From Oscillospiraceae bacterium (GTDB lineage: Bacteria > Bacillota > Clostridia > Oscillospirales > CAG-272): a stretch of 64,000 nt of DNA. The notes beneath the pieces were generated by a model. That model ran no database searches, was not told the origin of the DNA, and was given only the letters and a program-made list of their open reading frames with translations. The DNA is taken from NCBI GenBank assembly GCA_022009675.1, contig CP091718.1:1488001-1552000 (forward strand). Reading direction: 5' to 3'. This document shows, one piece after another, positions 42,535 to 51,856 of this stretch (the stretch's first letter is position 1; every line of letters begins with the position of its first letter). Position numbers and translations under genes: made by a program.

Positions 42535-43641
42535 ATGGGCGGAAAGCTACTGATTCTGGCAAATAACAGCCTCGGACTGTATCGGTTCCGTGCCGACCTT
42601 ATCCGGACGCTGGGGCAGACGTATACAGTCTATGCTTCCACGCCCCGCAATGACCACTTCGACGATCTGGCATCAATAGGCTGTCATGTGATCGAGACCG
42701 GGATCGACAGGCGTGGGCTGAATCCCATCCGGGATCTGCGGCTGTTGCGTACCTATCGGAGGCTGATCCGGGAGATACGTCCCGATCTGGTCATCACGTA
42801 TACCATTAAGTGCAACGTTTACGGCGGGTATGCGGCGCGGCGGGCGGGTGTTCCGTATGCGGTCAACGTGACCGGCCTGGGGAGCGCTTTTCAGCATCCG
42901 GGGCTGTTGCGCCGGGTGGCGACCTGCCTTTGCCGGATCGGACTGAAGCGTGCCGGGGTTGTATTCTTTGAGAACAGCGACAACCGCGATGTGTACTGCC
43001 GGCTGGGCATTGTCCGGCAGGATGTGTGCCATGTTCTGCATGGGGCGGGCGTGAATCTGGAGCAGTTTCCCCTGACGCCGTATCCGACGGACGGAACTGT
43101 CACAAGGTTTCTTTTCATCGGGCGCGTCATGCGGGAAAAGGGCGTGGATGAGCTGTTCGCCGCCATGCGCAGTCTGCGGGCGGCAGGGCAGTCCTGCGTG
43201 CTCCACGTCGTCGGGGATACCGAGGAGGATTACCGCGCGCGTCTGCATGAAGGGGAGGAAGCCGGCTGGCTGGTGTACCACGGCTATCAGACCGACGTGC
43301 ATCCCTTTATCGCAGAGGCGCACTGCCTGGTTCTGCCGTCCTACCATGAAGGGATGGCAAACGTCAATCTGGAAAGTGCCTCTATGGGAAGACCGCTCAT
43401 CACCTCCCGCATCCCCGGATGCATGGAGGCTGTGCGGGAAGGCGAGACCGGCTATCTGTGTGCACCGCAGGATACCGACAGCCTGCTGGACGCCATGCAG
43501 CGTTTCCTGCGCCTGTCGCCCGCGGAACGCGAGGCGATGGGGCGTGCGGGGCGGGCACATATGGAGGCGGAATTTGACAAGCGGCAGGTGGTCGCCGAGA
43601 CGGCGGCGTGCCTGCAGGCGTGCGTGAGCGCGTCCAGGTAA
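42535..43641 (+). CDS. GT4-family glycosyltransferase, EpsD-like
   Basis: 368 residues, unbroken, preceded by GAAGGGAAAC. It has the GT-B fold layout: N-terminal acceptor part with NNSLGLYRFRADLI, then FLFIGRVMREKGVDELF, and the C-terminal donor site with SYHEGMANVNLESASMGRPL and the E-x7-E pattern. The N-terminus resembles EpsD and PglA-type enzymes that add the second sugar. The sugar specificity is unknown. Confidence 0.88.
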   Translation: MGGKLLILANNSLGLYRFRADLIRTLGQTYTVYASTPRNDHFDDLASIGCHVIETGIDRRGLNPIRDLRLLRTYRRLIREIRPDLVITYTIKCNVYGGYAARRAGVPYAVNVTGLGSAFQHPGLLRRVATCLCRIGLKRAGVVFFENSDNRDVYCRLGIVRQDVCHVLHGAGVNLEQFPLTPYPTDGTVTRFLFIGRVMREKGVDELFAAMRSLRAAGQSCVLHVVGDTEEDYRARLHEGEEAGWLVYHGYQTDVHPFIAEAHCLVLPSYHEGMANVNLESASMGRPLITSRIPGCMEAVREGETGYLCAPQDTDSLLDAMQRFLRLSPAEREAMGRAGRAHMEAEFDKRQVVAETAACLQACVSASR

Positions 43642-43713
43642 GCAAGTCGCACCGGTCGGAACCGGAATCTACAGGAAGGAAGCGTTTGCAAACGCATGGT
43701 TATAGCATAACTC

Positions 43714-44832
43714 ATGACAAAACTGTTGCCGATCATACTGATAGCCATGTGCTTTGCGATGCTGTCGGAAATGCGTTCCCAAAAGAATCTTTCGGGGAAC
43801 GGCTACCGTCGCAAGGATGCTTTTTTCTGTGTGTGTATGATGCTGGTGTTGGCGGTATTCGTCGGCTTGCGCACGCGCTACAATGACACCACGACTTATA
43901 CGCATTCCTATGAGCTTCTGCGGGTGAAGGATTCCCTCTTCAACGGGATTGAGTGGTCACTCAGCTCCAGCGTCGGGTTTGAGCTGACGCAAAGACTTAT
44001 CAAGTACCTGGGCGGATCGGCTCAGACGTTTCTGATGTTGTTTGCTCTCTTTGATGTGGGAGTCAATGTCTGGTTTATCCGGAAGTATTCCGATTCTCTG
44101 TGGCTATCCTTCTTCCTGTATATTGCCATGGGGTGCTATGTGTTCAATATGGCTGCCATCATGCAGTGTACCGCGACCTCGCTGATCCTGATCGCTATGG
44201 ACAGATTGATGGAGGGTAAAAAGCGGCGGTTCGTACTGTATGTTATACTGGCTGCGCTGTTTCACACCTACGCAATCATGTTTATTCTGGCACAGTTCCT
44301 GTTCTTTACGCCGTGGAAGAGAAAAACCTATTTCATGCTGGTCGGTTTCATGCTGATCGGGCTGCTGCTGCCCCGTCTGCTGGGTTTGGTGGTCGCACTG
44401 ACTTCCGCTATGGGGGAATCGTACTCCATGGAGTCCTTCGCGGGTGCCGGCGTGAATCTTTTCCGGTTTCTTGTTGTGTCGGCGCCGATTGCGTTGTCCT
44501 TTTTGGTGCGGGACGAGATCGAGAAGCAGAGTACGCGGAATGATATGCTCATTTTCAACCTGTCCATGCTCAATGCCGAGATCATGTTCGTTGCCCTGTT
44601 CGGCACTGCAAACTATTTTGCACGTCTTGCCAACTACTTCCTGATCTTTCAGACGCTGACCCTGCCGTGGTTGCTTCGTTTCTTCCGTCCGTCCGCACGT
44701 CGTATGCTGACGGTCTGTATCGTTGTGTGCTATGTCCTGTATTTCTACTACCAGAGTGCCATCGTATTGCCATTCGATTACTTTTTCGACCGTGTGGATC
44801 TGATCGACTACATCAAGACGTTGCTCCCCTGA
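43714..44832 (+). CDS. EpsG-family exopolysaccharide polymerase
   Basis: 372 residues, unbroken, with about ten hydrophobic segments. The EpsG family mark is an early loop with GLRTRYNDTTTYTHSYE. Later, long hydrophobic stretches with FSVGFELTQRLIKYLG-like loops and MQCTATSLIL follow. EpsG/Wzy-like proteins polymerise lipid-linked repeat units outside the membrane. No separate flippase gene was seen in this operon. Confidence 0.82.
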   Translation: MTKLLPIILIAMCFAMLSEMRSQKNLSGNGYRRKDAFFCVCMMLVLAVFVGLRTRYNDTTTYTHSYELLRVKDSLFNGIEWSLSSSVGFELTQRLIKYLGGSAQTFLMLFALFDVGVNVWFIRKYSDSLWLSFFLYIAMGCYVFNMAAIMQCTATSLILIAMDRLMEGKKRRFVLYVILAALFHTYAIMFILAQFLFFTPWKRKTYFMLVGFMLIGLLLPRLLGLVVALTSAMGESYSMESFAGAGVNLFRFLVVSAPIALSFLVRDEIEKQSTRNDMLIFNLSMLNAEIMFVALFGTANYFARLANYFLIFQTLTLPWLLRFFRPSARRMLTVCIVVCYVLYFYYQSAIVLPFDYFFDRVDLIDYIKTLLP

Positions 44833-44901
44833 CAGAGGTAGGCGGCTGTGTTCCGCAGAGGCACTATTACGAGAGGAGCCTGCTTTGGAGCAGGGTATGA
44901 A

Positions 44902-45954
44902 ATGGAGAGTAAAGTATCCGTTATCGTCCCGGTTTTTCGTGTCGAGGCGTACCTGCCGACCTGCGTGGACAGTATTCTGGGGCAGACTTACCGCAATATT
45001 GAGCTGATCCTTGTGGATGACGGCAGCGACGACGGTTGCCCTGCCATGTGTGATGCCTACGCCGCCGCGGATGCGCGCGTCCGATGCATTCATAAGCAGA
45101 ACGGGGGACAAGCCTTTGCCCGGCGTGACGGTGTCGCAGTTGCGACGGGTGACTACTTTCTTTTTGCTGATTCGGACGATTGGCTGGAGCCGGACGCGAT
45201 TGAGCGCTTTGTCCGGACAGCGGAAGTAAACAAGGCAGATGTTGTTTGCTCAGGCTATCGGCGCGTGTATCCGAACCGGACATTTGATACGGTTCTTTGC
45301 ACGGAGGAAACGGTGTATGCGGGTGAAGCGGTACGCACGATTCAGCGGCGACTTATCGGTCCTGTTGCGGATGAGTTGCGTTTTGTGGAGGCAGTGGATC
45401 GGCTGACACCGATGTGGGCGAAGCTGTACAGCGCGCGCGTAATCGCGGCAGGCAAGTGGGTTAGCGAGAGGGAAACAGGGTCGCTGGAGGATGCAATTTT
45501 CAATTTGTATGCTTTTCGTGCGTGCCGCATGTGTGTGCTGATTCCGGATTGTCTGTACGATTACCGTAAGGATAACCGCAACGCCACGACATTGCGGTAT
45601 CGCCCGCAGTTGGCGGAGCAGTGGGAACGTGTATATGCCTACATGGAGGAGTTCATGCAGGAAACAGGCACAGGTGACGATTGTCGCATAGCTTTGAATA
45701 ATCGGATGGCGTTGGGATGCTTGGGACTGAGTTTCAATGAACTCGCAGGCAAACGCCCTGCGCGGGAGCGGAGGCGTTCACTGGCGGCGTTGCTCCGGCA
45801 GGAGCGTCGCCGTCGTGCTCTCGACACCTTGGAATATGCTTACCTGCCACGCAAGTGGAGGCTGTTCTATGGATTGTGCCGCCGTGGGCGAGCGGGTACC
45901 GTGTTGATGATGACATGGCTTGTTCAACGGCTCAAGTCGGTGCGGAGCAAGTAG
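44902..45954 (+). CDS. GT2-family glycosyltransferase
   Basis: 351 residues from ATG 44902, chosen because TTGGAG lies about 11 nt upstream. Classic GT-A start VSVIVPVFRVEAYLPTCVDSIL, then LVDDGSDDGC, then the DXD-type motif ADSDDWLEPDAI. The C-terminal half is Arg-rich with amphipathic helices. It belongs with the EPS glycosyltransferases; donor and acceptor are unknown. Confidence 0.88.
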   Translation: MESKVSVIVPVFRVEAYLPTCVDSILGQTYRNIELILVDDGSDDGCPAMCDAYAAADARVRCIHKQNGGQAFARRDGVAVATGDYFLFADSDDWLEPDAIERFVRTAEVNKADVVCSGYRRVYPNRTFDTVLCTEETVYAGEAVRTIQRRLIGPVADELRFVEAVDRLTPMWAKLYSARVIAAGKWVSERETGSLEDAIFNLYAFRACRMCVLIPDCLYDYRKDNRNATTLRYRPQLAEQWERVYAYMEEFMQETGTGDDCRIALNNRMALGCLGLSFNELAGKRPARERRRSLAALLRQERRRRALDTLEYAYLPRKWRLFYGLCRRGRAGTVLMMTWLVQRLKSVRSK

Positions 45955-45989
45955 AATCATCAGATTGATCGAAAGGCAGGATGTCGGAT

Positions 45990-47118
45990 ATGGACGGGCA
46001 GAACCCGGTACGCGTTCTCAATCTTTTTCACCATTCTGAATCGTGGCGGCGCCGAGACCATGGTCATGAACTATTACCGCCATATCGACCGCACGCGCGT
46101 GCAGTTTGACTTTCTGGTACACCGGGAGGAACGTGGCGCCTATGAGGACGAAATCGAATCGCTGGGCGGGCGCATCTTCCGCATGATGCCGGTTCGTCCC
46201 TGGACGGCGGGGGCGTATCGTCGGGCGATCCGTGTATTCTTTTCCGAGCATCCGGAGTACCGCATCCTGCACGCGCATATGTCCGAGCTGGGGCTGTACG
46301 CCTTTCAGGAGGCAAAGCGGATGGGGATACCCGTGCGTATCTGCCACGCACACAATGCACCGCACGGTATTGATCTCAAATCGCCGGTGCGCTGGTACAT
46401 GAAAACCCGGATGAGACCTTATATCACGCACCGCTTCATGTGCGGCTATGAATCCGGGCTGTGGCTGTTCGGAAGCAGGTACCGGGACAGCTTCATTCAG
46501 ATGAACAATGCGGTAGACGCAGCCGCGTTTCGCTATGACGCCGCACGCCGGGCAGAGGTTCGCCGTGTGCTGGAGCTCCCGGAGGAGTCTGACGGTCGGG
46601 CACGTCGGGCGGTTCAATTACCAGAAGAACCACCCGTTCCTGCTCCGGGCTTTCGCTGCCGTGCGGCGGCAGGAGCCGGGTGCCGTGCTTCTGCTGGTCG
46701 GAGACGGGAGCGACCGCCCTGCCGCTGAGACACTGGCGCGGGAGCTGCGTATCTCGGATTCCGTGCGCTTTTTGGGTATCCGAACGGACATTCCCGACCT
46801 TTTGCAGGCGATGGATGTGTTCGCATTCCCGTCGCATTTTGAGGGATTGTCGGTCGCCAGCGTTGAGGCACAGGCGGCAGGACTGCCGTGTCTCATTTCC
46901 GATGGTGTGCCGATTGAGTGCAAGAAAACAGACCTTGTCCATGCTCTGCCGTTGTCGGCGGGAACCGATGCATGGGGGCGGAACTGCTCCGGCTGGCACG
47001 AGCCGGCAGAGACGCGCGCCGCGACACGTCGGAGGAAATCCGGGCGGCGGGATTTGATATAACCGAAAACGCAAGGTGGCTGCGGGATTTCTATCTGGGA
47101 GCCGTCGGGAGGAGCTGA
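45990..47118 (+). CDS. GT4-family glycosyltransferase, EpsF-like, three frameshifts
   Basis: About 375 residues after repair. Start MDGQNPVRVLN at 45990, then a T-run shift near 46025 into TILNRGGAETMVMNYYRHID, the EpsF-like N-terminus. Further breaks lie near 46580 (before VGHVGRFNYQKNHPFLL) and 46975. The donor site has FAFPSHFEGLSVASVEAQA. All motifs of a GT-B enzyme are present, so a working gene is likely. Confidence 0.85.
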
Positions 47119-47119
47119 T

Positions 47120-48073
47120 ATGGACACGCAGAAGCTGACGGTTTTCACCCCTGCCTACAACCGCGCACACACCCTGCCGCGCACCTACGAATCCCTCTGC
47201 CGCCAGAGCTGCAAGGATTTCGTTTGGCTTATTGTGGACGATGGGAGCAGTGACGGGACGCATGCACTGGTCGAGGAGTGGCAGACGCGGGATAACGGTT
47301 TTCCCATCCGCTATATCTACAAGGAAAACGGCGGAATGCACACGGCACACAACGTGGCGTATGACAATATCACAACCGAGTTGAATACCTGTATTGATTC
47401 CGATGATGCACTGGCGGAGGGCGCTGTGGAGGTGATTCTTTCGCTGTGGGAGCGCGCGGGCGGGCCCACGCACCCGGAGATTGCGGGAATTATCGGGCTG
47501 GATGCGGATATGAATACGGGAAAGGTAATCGGGACAGCGTTTCCGGCGGACATGACAACCACAACGCTGGAGGGTTTTTATGCCTCTGGCGGACGGGGGG
47601 ATAAAAAACTGGTTTACCGTACCGATGTGATGCGGCAGATGCCGCCATACCCGGTGTTCCCGGGGGAGAAGTACATCTCGCTGGGCTACAAGTACCAGCT
47701 TTGCGACCAGCTGTACCGCCTGCTGACAATCAACCGCGTGCTGTGTGACGTCGAGTATCAGCCGGACGGTTCATCCCATTCCATGTTCCGGCAGTATCTC
47801 CAGAACCCGCGCGGGTTTGCGTTTATCCGGGTGCAGAACATGAAGTTCAACAAGTCTTTCCGCCGGAACGCAAGGGACTGTGTGCATTACGTGTCCAGCT
47901 GCCTCATCGCGCGTGAAAAACACTTCGTGCGAAAGTCTCCGAAGCCGGTTCTGACGTGGTTTTTCCGTGCCGGCGGGTGTGTTGCTGACGCTGTATATCC
48001 GGTGGCGGGCAAAACGATGAGGTCTTGCGGAGCGGCAGGACGCCGGAACCGGAAAAAGAAGGCGGAAGTCTGA
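47120..48073 (+). CDS. GT2-family glycosyltransferase
   Basis: 317 residues, unbroken, starting 2 nt after the previous stop, with GGGAGGAG upstream. GT-A motifs: LTVFTPAYNRAHTLPRTYESL, IVDDGSSDGT and the metal-binding SDDALAEGAV after CID. Its layout (GFYASGGRGDKKLVYRTDV) is that of small EPS side-chain transferases. The C-terminal 40 residues are basic and amphipathic. Confidence 0.88.
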   Translation: MDTQKLTVFTPAYNRAHTLPRTYESLCRQSCKDFVWLIVDDGSSDGTHALVEEWQTRDNGFPIRYIYKENGGMHTAHNVAYDNITTELNTCIDSDDALAEGAVEVILSLWERAGGPTHPEIAGIIGLDADMNTGKVIGTAFPADMTTTTLEGFYASGGRGDKKLVYRTDVMRQMPPYPVFPGEKYISLGYKYQLCDQLYRLLTINRVLCDVEYQPDGSSHSMFRQYLQNPRGFAFIRVQNMKFNKSFRRNARDCVHYVSSCLIAREKHFVRKSPKPVLTWFFRAGGCVADAVYPVAGKTMRSCGAAGRRNRKKKAEV

Positions 48074-48151
48074 AAACATGTTTTCAGACAGGGAGTTTTG
48101 TGCCGGAACCGCCCCAGACTTCCGCGCCGGTGAGAAAGGAAGGTCATAAAT

Positions 48152-48838
48152 ATGATCCCCAAGAAGATACATTACTGCTGGTTCGGGCGGGGCGAGAAGA
48201 ACGAGAAGGCTAAGAAATGCATCGCCAGCTGGCATAGATTCTGCCCGGACTATGAGATTATCGAGTGGAACGAGGACAACTTTGACGTGAACATGAACGG
48301 GTACACCGAAATGTGTATCCGGGAGAAGAAATACGCCTTCCTGAGCGACTATGCGCGCCTGTTGATCCTGGAGCGCGAGGGCGGACTGTACTTTGACTTG
48401 GATGTGTAGATTGTCCGCAGCATGGACACACTGCTGGACAATAAGGCATTCTTTGGCTTTGAAAATCGGGATTATGTGGCGACAGGACTGGGCTTCGGCG
48501 CTGAGGCAGGGAATCCCGCCGTGTGCGCCATGCTGGCGGAGTATGATGAACTGTTGGACGGCAAGCATGGCACCGTGGGATGCCCCATCCTTAACACCCG
48601 GGCGCTGGAGCGTTGCGGGCTGGTCAAGAACGGGACGTTGCAGGATCTGGGCAGTGCCGTCATTTATCCTGCAGACTATTTCAATCCGTATGACGATGCG
48701 CTGGGCAAGCTGCGCAGGACGAAAAACACGTACTCCATCCATTGGTATGCCAAAAGCTGGATGAGCCGCCGCGCAATCCTGCGTAGCAGACTGTCCAAGC
48801 CGTGGCACCGCCTGCAGCACCTGATCGGCAAGCGCTGA
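48152..48838 (+). pseudogene. GT32-family glycosyltransferase interrupted by a TAG codon
   Basis: Reads as a complete GT32 (Och1-like) enzyme: MIPKKIHYCWFGRGEKNEKA, then EWNEDNFDVN, then the DXD motif GGLYFDLDV, then IVRSMDTLLDNKAFFGFENRD. A TAG at 48407-48409 interrupts it in the same frame, where relatives usually have a Glu codon. This is a base change, not a run-length error, and the frame stays open on both sides. Either a true nonsense mutation or a sequence error. It lies within the EPS operon, 9 bp before the next gene. Confidence 0.8.
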
Positions 48839-48847
48839 TATCCGGTT

Positions 48848-50059
48848 ATGAAAAAGAAGATACTGATCCTTCACACCAACATGGAGTTGGGCGGTGCCGA
48901 AACGAGCCTGCTCGGTCTGCTTTGGAGTCTGGATTATGACCGCGTTTCGGTGGATCTGTTCCTGTATGCGCACACAGGGGAGTTACTGCCGCTGTTGCCG
49001 GATGCAGTCCGTCTGCTCCCGGAGCAACCTGCCTATCGGGCGCTCTGCGATCCGATACGGACTGCAATCCGGCAGGGACACCCCGTAGTGGCAGGGGTGC
49101 GATTGCGCGCCAAGCTGGTCACGGCGGTCCGGAACCGGAAGATGCACTTCCGTGATTACGGGCACGCGCTGAAGCAACGCACGCACGCCTACGCTGTCCG
49201 ACATCTGCCGCGCATCGGGGGCGATTACGATATGGCGGTTTCCTTCATTGACCCGCATTGGATCATGAACCGCCGTACTTCCGCTCCCGTGCGGTTGGGT
49301 TGGTTCCACACCGACTGTGCACTGATTACGCCGGATAACCCCATGGAGGAGAAAATGTGGTCGGAATGCACCCATGTGGTCAACGTTTCGGAATCCTGTA
49401 AGGCGGCATTTGATGCGGTTCATCCTGCGCTGACAGCCCGCTCTTTCGTTATGGAGAATATTCTGGCAAAGCGCTTCGTTGAAAGCCGCGCGGAAATGCC
49501 CCTGCCGGCGGACGAGATGCGCCGCGACGGACACATCAATCTCCTGTCGGTCGGACGCTTCTGCGAAGCAAAGAACTTTGATAACGTGCCGGATATTGCC
49601 CGCCGTCTGCTGGCGGACGGACTGCCGATCCGATGGTACATCATTGGCTACGGCGGTGATGAACCCCTGATCCGTCGGCGCATCGCCGAGGCGGGCATGG
49701 AGGATGCCGTCATCCTACTCGGAAAGCGCGATAATCCGTACCCGTACATCCGGGCGTGCGACCTGTATGTTCAGCCCAGCCGCTACGAGGGCAAGTCAGT
49801 CACTGTACGCGAGGCGCAGATGCTGGCACGTCCCGTTGTCATCGCCCGGTACGCGACCTCCGCCAGCCAGCTGGAGGACGGAGCGTACGGCGTCATCGTC
49901 CCGCAGGACAATGCGGGCTGTGCCGCCGGGATTGCCGCTCTCTTGCGTGATCCTGCGCGTATGGCGCGTCTTTGCGATACCTGCCGCTCGCGCGACTACA
50001 CCAACGCAGCCGAGGCAGAAAAGCTGTACCGTCTCCTGTTCCCGGACGGGGAACAATAA
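48848..50059 (+). CDS. GT4-family glycosyltransferase
   Basis: 403 residues, unbroken. Opens LILHTNMELGGAETSLLGLLW, a GT-B pattern of GT4 enzymes, and has SVGRFCEAKNFDNVPDIA and YVQPSRYEGKSVTVREAQ in the donor domain. Specificity unknown. Confidence 0.87.
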   Translation: MKKKILILHTNMELGGAETSLLGLLWSLDYDRVSVDLFLYAHTGELLPLLPDAVRLLPEQPAYRALCDPIRTAIRQGHPVVAGVRLRAKLVTAVRNRKMHFRDYGHALKQRTHAYAVRHLPRIGGDYDMAVSFIDPHWIMNRRTSAPVRLGWFHTDCALITPDNPMEEKMWSECTHVVNVSESCKAAFDAVHPALTARSFVMENILAKRFVESRAEMPLPADEMRRDGHINLLSVGRFCEAKNFDNVPDIARRLLADGLPIRWYIIGYGGDEPLIRRRIAEAGMEDAVILLGKRDNPYPYIRACDLYVQPSRYEGKSVTVREAQMLARPVVIARYATSASQLEDGAYGVIVPQDNAGCAAGIAALLRDPARMARLCDTCRSRDYTNAAEAEKLYRLLFPDGEQ

Positions 50060-50102
50060 AGAAGCATTATCCGTACGATCCGCATGGAAGGAGGAACCGC
50101 TC

Positions 50103-51185
50103 ATGCGTGTGAATACTATAACCTGCCATGACGTGTATAACGTCGGCGCCGCGCTTCAGGCATACGCCCTGTGCCGTTACCTGCGGGAGCGGGGACACGA
50201 TGCGCACATCATAGATTACAAGCCGGACTACCTGTCCGGGCACTACCGGCTGTGGGGCGGGGTAAGCCCCCGGTTTGACAGACCGGGACTGCGGCTGGCA
50301 TTCAATCTTGCCAAATTTCCCGGGCGCGCGGCGGCGCGTATGGGGCGGCGCAAACGCAATTTTGACAGCTTCCGCCGGACGTACCTGCCGCTGACAGCGC
50401 GCTATGACAGCTTTGCGGCGCTGTGCGCGGAGCCGCCGCCTGCGGATGTGTACCTTGCGGGCAGTGACCAGATATGGAACACGCTGTTCCCGAACGGGCG
50501 CGACCCTGCCTTCTACCTGCAGTTTGCGCCGGCGGGCGTGACGCGCGCTTCCTATGCCGCCAGCTTTGCCATGGATGCGGTCGATCCGGCGTGGGCGGAA
50601 CGCCAACGCGCCTGGATCGGGGCGCTGGATTACGTGTCCGTGCGTGAGCCTTCCGGGCTTGCCCTTCTGGAACAGCTCGGAATTACCGGCGGGGAGGCAG
50701 TTATGGATCCGGTGTTCCTTCTGCCGGCGGCGGCATGGCGGGAACTGGCGGTTCCCGTCCGGCGGAGCAAGCCCTACCTGCTGGTATACGACTTTGACGG
50801 ATCGCCCGCCATCCGGGCGGCGGCGGAGCAGCTGGCGGCGGCACACGGGTGCGAGATTGTCACGGTGCTGAAGCTGCCCTACGGAACTCCGGATGCGGCG
50901 GAAGCAGGGCCGGGCGGCTTCCTCGGTTGGCTTGCCGGGGCGGAGTACGTGCTGTCCAATTCCTTCCATGCGACGGCGTTCTCCCTGATCCTGCACCGCC
51001 CGTTTATGACCTATGGCAGGCAGGAAAAACTCAACAGCCGGATGCGCGACCTGATGGAGATCGCGGGGCTGTCCGGGCGGAAGCGGGCGGATGAGCCGGC
51101 AGACTGGGACAGCGTGGACGAGAGGCTGAAGCTGCGGATTGCGGCTTCGGAGGCGTACCTCAGCCGGGTGCTTCATGAATCTTAA
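50103..51185 (+). CDS. Polysaccharide pyruvyl transferase
   Basis: 360 residues from ATG 50103 (GGAAGGAGG upstream). Pyruvyl-transferase family marks are HDVYNVGAALQAYAL at the N-terminus, LAGSDQIWN in the middle and LSNSFHATAFSLILHRPF near the end. It adds an acidic pyruvate ketal to a sugar of the repeat unit using phosphoenolpyruvate. The stop lies beyond the next start, an 11-nt overlap. Confidence 0.88.
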   Translation: MRVNTITCHDVYNVGAALQAYALCRYLRERGHDAHIIDYKPDYLSGHYRLWGGVSPRFDRPGLRLAFNLAKFPGRAAARMGRRKRNFDSFRRTYLPLTARYDSFAALCAEPPPADVYLAGSDQIWNTLFPNGRDPAFYLQFAPAGVTRASYAASFAMDAVDPAWAERQRAWIGALDYVSVREPSGLALLEQLGITGGEAVMDPVFLLPAAAWRELAVPVRRSKPYLLVYDFDGSPAIRAAAEQLAAAHGCEIVTVLKLPYGTPDAAEAGPGGFLGWLAGAEYVLSNSFHATAFSLILHRPFMTYGRQEKLNSRMRDLMEIAGLSGRKRADEPADWDSVDERLKLRIAASEAYLSRVLHES

Positions 51186-51762
51186 AGAGCTGTACCTGGA
51201 GATCTACCGGAGCCGACCGGAAAGCATTCTGCGGTTCATGCTGGTCAGTCTGTTTGTCTGGACACTCCTCACTCTGCTGTTCGGGAGCCTGCGCGCGACG
51301 CGACGCGGCTGGATGTGGTTCAACCGCATCCTTGCCGGATGCGCGGTGCTGGGTATCCTGGGTATAACGGTGTTTTACCGGTTTATCGGCGGCGGCGGGG
51401 AGGTCGGCATCAATCTGGTGCCGTTCCGCGTGCCGGAGGAGGCGTGGCGGGCGGAGGAATACTACCGGATGCTGCTGATGAATGCATTCCTCTTCTTTCC
51501 GCTGGGGCTGTCGCTGGGTAACGCGTGGCGCCCGGAGCGCCGCATCCTGCGCCGCTTCGGACTTACGGTTCTGTGCGGACTGGCGCTGAGCCTCTTCTGC
51601 GAGACGATGCAAGGTCTTTTCATGCTGGGAACGGCGGAGACCGACGACCTGCTGATGAATACGGCAGGCGTTGTGCTGGGCGCGGTCAGTGCGCTTGCGG
51701 CGGGGGTACTGTCACTGCCGATCCGGTGGTTGCGCAAGAGCGGGGAGACTTCCCGAAAATGA
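51175..51762 (+). CDS. VanZ-family membrane protein
   Basis: 195 residues with four helices in a VanZ arrangement: INLVPFRVPEE, then MNAFLFFPLGLSLG, then LALSLFCETMQGLFMLGTAETDDLLMNTAGVVLGA. The NxxxFxPLG and E-x-x-Q...DDxxxNxxG patterns are typical of the family. VanZ proteins are linked to teicoplanin resistance and to envelope polymers; here the EPS setting suggests the latter. Confidence 0.87.
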   Translation: MNLKELYLEIYRSRPESILRFMLVSLFVWTLLTLLFGSLRATRRGWMWFNRILAGCAVLGILGITVFYRFIGGGGEVGINLVPFRVPEEAWRAEEYYRMLLMNAFLFFPLGLSLGNAWRPERRILRRFGLTVLCGLALSLFCETMQGLFMLGTAETDDLLMNTAGVVLGAVSALAAGVLSLPIRWLRKSGETSRK

Positions 51763-51856
51763 CAGACACCGTCTGCCGCCAGCCGTTGCGCGGCGATCTG
51801 CGCGGTGTCACGGATGTACGATACCATGATATGGAATAACGAAAGGAACGGAAATC

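Noticed and set aside
48395..48420. Reassigned TAG codon (GT32 and cas9 both contain one)
   Set aside because: TAG ends ordinary genes here, such as those stopping at 16530 and 45954, so recoding is not supported.
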